Source of the DNA: Halobaculum roseum
GTDB taxonomy: Archaea > Halobacteriota > Halobacteria > Halobacteriales > Haloferacaceae
Length of the DNA stretch: 64,000 nucleotides
Assembly: GCF_019880245.1 (NCBI RefSeq)
Contig: NZ_CP082287.1
Span: 1 to 64,000, forward strand
Direction of reading: 5' to 3'
A model generated the notes under the pieces. The model did no database searches, was not told the DNA's origin, and saw nothing but the letters and a program-made list of their open reading frames with translations. Shown here one piece after another: positions 60,695 to 64,000 of this stretch. Each line of letters begins with the position of its first letter. Within the stretch, counting starts at the first letter, position 1. A program made the position numbers and the translations under genes.

Positions 60695-62005
60695 ATGTTG
60701 GAAATCCACCGCACCCACCGAGCGCGAATCCGCAACCACTCACAGGTGGCAGAGCCACTCGACCGGCACGGGTGGAGTGCCAGCAAACTCTGGAACGTCG
60801 CCAACTACTACTCCCGCCAACAATGGGAAGACACCGGGGAGATCCCTGGTCACGAGGAACTCAAAAGCGAGCTGAAGGATCACGACAAGTACCGGGGGCT
60901 GCACAGTCAGTCCAGTCAGCGGGTTCTGGAGGAACTCGCTGAAGCCTTCAACTCGTGGTACTCCTCAGACGATGACCGGGACAACCCGCCCGGATACCGC
61001 AAACGCAACTACTACGACGACCAAGGCCGCTGCGTCCACGAAGAACACCCGCGCAGCACGGTTACGTGGAAGCAGAAGGGCATCCGACACGACCCGAAAC
61101 ACAATCGCGTCCGCCTCAGCAAAGGCGCGAATCACAAAGACCACCCACGGGACCGCGATTACATCCTCGTCGAATACGAGACGCGACCCGGCATCTCGGT
61201 CGAGAACCTGCAACAGGTTCGTGCCGTCTACGACAACGCGAAGGAACGCTGGGAACTCCACCTCGTCTGCAAAGACGATATTGAGACGCCAGACGCACCC
61301 GGAGAGGAGACCGCTGGCATCGACCTCGGTATCTCGAATTTCGCCGCTGTCGCCTACAGTATGGAAGAGGCCGACCTATACCCGGGTAATCGGTTGAAAC
61401 AGGATGGCTACTACTTCCCGAAGGAGATTGCCAAGTGTGACGACAGTGGTGGCGAGCGGGCGACACGGCTGCACCGGAAGTGGTCTGAGCGCCGCCGGCA
61501 TTTCTTCCACGCCCTCGCCAAGCACATCGTCCAGCGGTGTGTGGAGAAGGGCGTTGGCCGAGTCAACGTCGGAGATTTGAGTAGCGTGCGTGAGGATGAG
61601 AACGGTCAGGCGAAGAACTGGGGACAGCACGGCAACCTTGACCTGCACGGGTGGGCGTTCGACCGCTTCACCTCGATTCTCGAATATAAGGCGAAGGCCG
61701 AGGGGATCGAGGTCGTGGAAGTGGACGAGGGTGGGACATCGAAGACGTGTTCTGTGTGCGGGAAAGAAGACGATGGGCAGCGTGTTGAGCGCGGCTTGTA
61801 CGTCTGTGAGGAGTGTGACGCAGCGTTCAACGCAGACGTAAATGGGGCGGAGAACATCCGTCTCGACATCAACGACAGCGCAAGTAACTCCGAGTCCACC
61901 TCTGGGGATAGGAGTACCGGCTGGTTGGCCCAGCCCGGAGTCTACCTGTACGACCTCTCCTGCGGATTCGAACCGCAGGCCGAGGTGGTGGACTCTAAAC
62001 CTTAA
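60695..62005 (+). CDS. tnpB: TnpB-family RNA-guided nuclease (IS200/IS605 type), copy 2
   Basis: A 436-residue TnpB with little resemblance to copy 1. The first RuvC aspartate is Asp210 (AGIDLGISN), the zinc ribbon is Cys352-Cys355 and Cys371-Cys374, and the last aspartate is Asp381 (NADVNGAENI). The usual middle Glu-x-Leu appears as VGDL (Gly293-Asp294). No TnpA gene is present. A hairpin at 62025-62044 and the sequence after it resemble the right end of haloarchaeal IS200/IS605 elements; the guide RNA would overlap the gene's 3' end. Confidence 0.88.
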   Translation: MLEIHRTHRARIRNHSQVAEPLDRHGWSASKLWNVANYYSRQQWEDTGEIPGHEELKSELKDHDKYRGLHSQSSQRVLEELAEAFNSWYSSDDDRDNPPGYRKRNYYDDQGRCVHEEHPRSTVTWKQKGIRHDPKHNRVRLSKGANHKDHPRDRDYILVEYETRPGISVENLQQVRAVYDNAKERWELHLVCKDDIETPDAPGEETAGIDLGISNFAAVAYSMEEADLYPGNRLKQDGYYFPKEIAKCDDSGGERATRLHRKWSERRRHFFHALAKHIVQRCVEKGVGRVNVGDLSSVREDENGQAKNWGQHGNLDLHGWAFDRFTSILEYKAKAEGIEVVEVDEGGTSKTCSVCGKEDDGQRVERGLYVCEECDAAFNADVNGAENIRLDINDSASNSESTSGDRSTGWLAQPGVYLYDLSCGFEPQAEVVDSKP

Positions 62006-62024
62006 TATCCCAACGCTCGGGAAT

Positions 62025-62055
62025 CCCATCTCTTCAGGGGTGGGAGGAGGTCAAG
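62025..62055 (+). mobile_element. Right end of the IS200/IS605-type element, copy 2
   Basis: CCCATC (62025-62030) pairs with GGTGGG (62039-62044) with one G-T pair and loop TCTTCAGG, followed by AGGAGGTCAAG (62045-62055). Subterminal hairpins followed by GTCAA-like ends are typical of the right end in haloarchaeal IS200/IS605 elements. The end is close to 62055. The left end was not located; it should lie before 60695. Confidence 0.65.
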
Positions 62056-62097
62056 TGGACAGTACGTTGCCGAACGCTACGCCGTCCTGTTTATTGA

Positions 62098-62120
62098 ACC
62101 CCTGAGAGGGGTGCGGGGGT
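62098..62120. promoter_or_regulatory. GC-rich hairpin, leader motif copy C
   Basis: ACCCCT (62098-62103) pairs with AGGGGT (62107-62112), followed by GCGGGGGT (62113-62120). It begins 8 bp after the start of the TATA-like TTTATT. AGGGGTGCGGGGG is identical to the element at 54282-54306. The gene at 62144 starts 24 bp after it. An operator or leader element is possible. Confidence 0.5.
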
Positions 62121-62143
62121 CACCGAACCGCCCGCGAGCAACG

Positions 62144-62353
62144 ATGAACGGGAATGTACCTATGGCCAGTTCGGAATCGGTTCCAGTCGCATCGCTCGCT
62201 CAGTCCCACCGAGACACAGTCGAGTACGTCGGCTTCCGTGTCGACGGCCAAGCCGTCGTCCTGAACCTCTCGGAGCATCGGCGGCTCTCCCCCGAGCACA
62301 GTCTGGACCTCGTCAACCACAGTCTAGCTGGCCGCCTAAAGCGACTTACGTGA
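62144..62353 (+). CDS. Small hypothetical protein
   Basis: A 69-residue protein from ATG 62144 (62162 is an alternative). VEYVGFRVDGQAVVLNLSEHRRLSPEHSLDLVNHSL suggests a small alpha/beta fold. Codon use fits a gene. It lies behind the GC-rich hairpin C. No function was recognised. Confidence 0.6.
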   Translation: MNGNVPMASSESVPVASLAQSHRDTVEYVGFRVDGQAVVLNLSEHRRLSPEHSLDLVNHSLAGRLKRLT

Positions 62354-62538
62354 GAGGCGGTTGCACAACAGTTCCCGCGCTGGAGCCGGTAAATTAGTCA
62401 ATATAGAAGGATCTGAGACAGTCTGGAAAATGATCTGGTCAGCATCTGTCAGAAGAGAGCTGCTGAATATAGAGGGTACATCTATCGAGGCAGCCTGTAC
62501 CCAAACCAATATACAACCGCATATTACTTAGAACAAAC

Positions 62539-63234
62539 ATGGTTGAGTTCGGCGCGGACGAACGGGAAGCTGTCTACAAATCCATCTATGCACGGCGGGA
62601 CATCAGACAGTTCTGTGCTGAACCTGTCTCTGAGGAGGTGGTAGCGCGGATACTGGACGCTGCGCATCACGCTCCCAGCGTGGGATTCTCTCAGCCGTGG
62701 GACTTCGTGGTAGTCAAAGACGATGAAACAAAATCAGAGATAGCATTAATCGCTGAACGGGCGATTGCTGCCGCACGCGAGGGTTATCAGGAGCCCAAGA
62801 AATCAGATTTCGGGCAGTTGAAATTGGAGGGGATTACCGACGCTCCGGTGAATATCTGTATTACGTGTGATCCCACCCGCGATGCGCCGCATGTCCTTGG
62901 GCGCAACACAATGCAGGAGATGGATGTCTATTCGACGTGCCTGGCTATCCAGAATCTCTGGCTGGCCGCTCGTGCCGAAGGTGTCGGAGTGGGGTGGGTA
63001 TCTTTTCTCTATCCCCACGAACTCCGGGAAGTGCTGAACATCCCACACCATATCCAACCTGTCGCATACCTCTGCGTCGGCTATCCTAAAAACGGATTCC
63101 CTGATGAGCCGGTACTTCAGCAACAGGGCTGGCGAGAACGTATCAACGGAGAGGAACTTGTTCACTACGGCGCGTGGAATCCGACCAAAACACCAGAGAC
63201 ACAATCGCAGCCAAAATCCCCAACTGACGACTGA
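62539..63234 (+). CDS. bluB: BluB-like nitroreductase (5,6-dimethylbenzimidazole synthase type)
   Basis: A 231-residue flavoprotein. The FMN-binding start YARRDIRQFCAEPVSEEVV and APSVGFSQPWDFVVV, then NICITCDPTRDAPHVLGRNTMQEMDVYSTCLAIQNLWLAARAEGVGVGWVSFL and LCVGYPKNGFPDEPVLQQQGWRERI follow the BluB pattern (notably PSVGFSQPW and GVGVGWVSF). BluB converts reduced FMN to the lower ligand of cobalamin. The neighbouring gene is thiC. No cobalamin riboswitch was recognised in the upstream 180 bp. Confidence 0.85.
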   Translation: MVEFGADEREAVYKSIYARRDIRQFCAEPVSEEVVARILDAAHHAPSVGFSQPWDFVVVKDDETKSEIALIAERAIAAAREGYQEPKKSDFGQLKLEGITDAPVNICITCDPTRDAPHVLGRNTMQEMDVYSTCLAIQNLWLAARAEGVGVGWVSFLYPHELREVLNIPHHIQPVAYLCVGYPKNGFPDEPVLQQQGWRERINGEELVHYGAWNPTKTPETQSQPKSPTDD

Positions 63235-63370
63235 ACGACCAATAGCAAACGCGAGATATACTGATAAATACGCGGGAGAGTTTAGCAGGATATTCGCCAG
63301 TTACTACCCCGAAAAACTGTGCGTGAACTTTTCTATGACACGCTCACAGAAAATAGTTCACTCAAATCTC

Positions 63371-63436
63371 ACTCCGCAACGGAGTGGCGAATACACGTCG
63401 GCCCTTCCCATAGGTTATATTACTCGGCGATATAAC
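63371..63436 (+). promoter_or_regulatory. Promoter region of thiC with inverted repeats
   Basis: ACTCCG/CGGAGT (63371-63385, loop CAA) is a perfect hairpin. GTTATAT (63414-63420) and ATATAAC (63430-63436) form a second perfect inverted repeat that covers a likely TATA element, 10 bp before the thiC start codon at 63447. An operator is more likely than a terminator. No TPP riboswitch was seen. Confidence 0.5.
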
Positions 63437-63446
63437 TTGGTTATTG

Positions 63447-64000
63447 ATGGCAAAGACTCAGCTTCAGTGGGCCAAAGCAGGCGAAATCACGTCCGCTATG
63501 GAACGAGTTGCCGAGCGGGAAAACTGTGATCCAGACTTTGTTCGACAGCAGGTTGCCGACGGACAAGCCGTCATTCCAAACAATCATGCGCACGAATCGC
63601 TTGACCCGATGATTATCGGACGTGAATTCTCTACAAAGGTTAACGCGAACATTGGCAATAGCGACACGACCAGTGGTATTGAAGGCGAACTCCGGAAACT
63701 CCACACTGCGGTCCACTATGGTACCGACACTGTGATGGACCTTTCAACCGGCGAGAATCTTGATAACATCCGTAGCGCTAATATTGAGCATTCACCCGTG
63801 CCGGTCGGTACCGTCCCGATTTACGAGGCTGTCAAGCATGTTGACAACCCCGCCGATATTACCCACGAACTGCTGCTCAATATCATCGAGAAGCAAGCCA
63901 CGCAGGGCGTCGATTATATGACTATCCATGCAGGCGTGCTGATGGAACATCTCCCCCTGACAGATGGCCGTAAGACCGGAATCGTCTCACGAGGGGGCTC
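63447..64000 (+). CDS. thiC: ThiC phosphomethylpyrimidine synthase, 5' part
   Basis: The first 184 residues of a ThiC-family radical-SAM enzyme; the window ends within the gene. Visible conserved segments are DPMIIGREFSTKVNANIGNSDTTSGIEGELRKLHTAVHYGTDTVMDLSTGENL, SPVPVGTVPIYEA and VDYMTIHAGVLMEHL. ThiC makes the pyrimidine of thiamine. Paralogues (BzaA/B/F) make benzimidazoles for cobalamin; the BluB-like gene upstream makes this alternative worth noting. The catalytic C-terminus lies outside the window. Confidence 0.92.
   Translation, partial: MAKTQLQWAKAGEITSAMERVAERENCDPDFVRQQVADGQAVIPNNHAHESLDPMIIGREFSTKVNANIGNSDTTSGIEGELRKLHTAVHYGTDTVMDLSTGENLDNIRSANIEHSPVPVGTVPIYEAVKHVDNPADITHELLLNIIEKQATQGVDYMTIHAGVLMEHLPLTDGRKTGIVSRGG

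Noticed and set aside
1-64000. CRISPR array
   Set aside because: The periodic repeats seen (AACGAA arrays) have a 9-bp step and no spacers of 30-40 bp; no cas gene was seen.
1-64000. tRNA or rRNA genes, including an att site in a tRNA near the integrase
   Set aside because: No cloverleaf-like segment with the conserved T-loop was recognised near 5945-6397 or elsewhere by eye.

Overview
The window comes from a halophilic archaeon (class Halobacteria). The sequence is GC-rich, the predicted proteins are very acidic, there is a TFB-type general transcription factor and a bacterio-opsin-activator-type HTH protein, and there are Tat lipoproteins, an archaeal histone-fold protein and a PGF-CTERM-type surface protein. 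A ParA cassette, a type IV secretion (conjugation) locus, a tyrosine integrase, two TnpB genes, a toxin-antitoxin pair and many orphan small genes point to a megaplasmid or a large integrated conjugative element. No replication initiator (Orc1/Cdc6, RepH), tRNA, rRNA or CRISPR array was seen.

Layout. 1-1427: ParA partition cassette with 9-bp-periodic AACGAA arrays before parA and inside its partner gene. 1547-5944: HTH regulator, adenine-deaminase-like amidohydrolase, IS4-type transposase. 6398-13233: integrase followed by a more AT-rich island (HNH endonuclease, CoiA-like nuclease, SF1 helicase, unknown protein) that looks like an acquired defence or DNA-processing cargo. 13307-14786: histone-fold protein and a membrane-anchored ExoVII (XseA/XseB). 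14990-28913: one long, tightly packed operon for a conjugation-type T4SS (pilin-like protein, surface protein, Tat lipoprotein, VirB6-, VirB3- and VirB4-like proteins, a coupling ATPase with an added C-terminal nuclease-like domain) ending in an archaeo-eukaryotic primase and a PriL-like partner. 29456-32418: small plasmid genes, a BamHI-like PD-(D/E)XK protein and an HTH/MazF toxin-antitoxin pair. 32771-39313: membrane proteins, a TnpB, an HTH-membrane regulator and a PQQ-propeller lipoprotein. 39385-40919: GC-rich repeat and stacked hairpins ahead of an OB-fold (RPA-like) gene.

41138-48445 is an ion-homeostasis region: manganese-type pyrophosphatase, PAP2 phosphatase, CorA, two half-size MgtE proteins with a tandem PhoU/TrkA-C regulator, and a fluoride-resistance locus with two fluoride riboswitches, a small membrane protein and a split crcB pair. 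48641-52910: TFB, TRIC-type channel, and an HxlR-controlled oxidoreductase/DoxX/VOC operon. 53026-59146: zinc-finger protein, a transmembrane HTH regulator, an acidic surface protein, a PGF-CTERM relative of the regulator's ectodomain, and a broken gene. 59160-64000: membrane-anchored Mrr-type endonuclease, a second TnpB, a BluB-like flavoprotein and the start of thiC.

The most striking patterns not explained by single genes are: three copies of an inverted repeat with identical 42-bp geometry placed 3' of plasmid genes; the paired fluoride riboswitches, one controlling an unrecognised small membrane protein; a coupling protein fused to a nuclease-like domain in a locus with no visible relaxase; and 9-bp phased AACGAA arrays at three places on the element.
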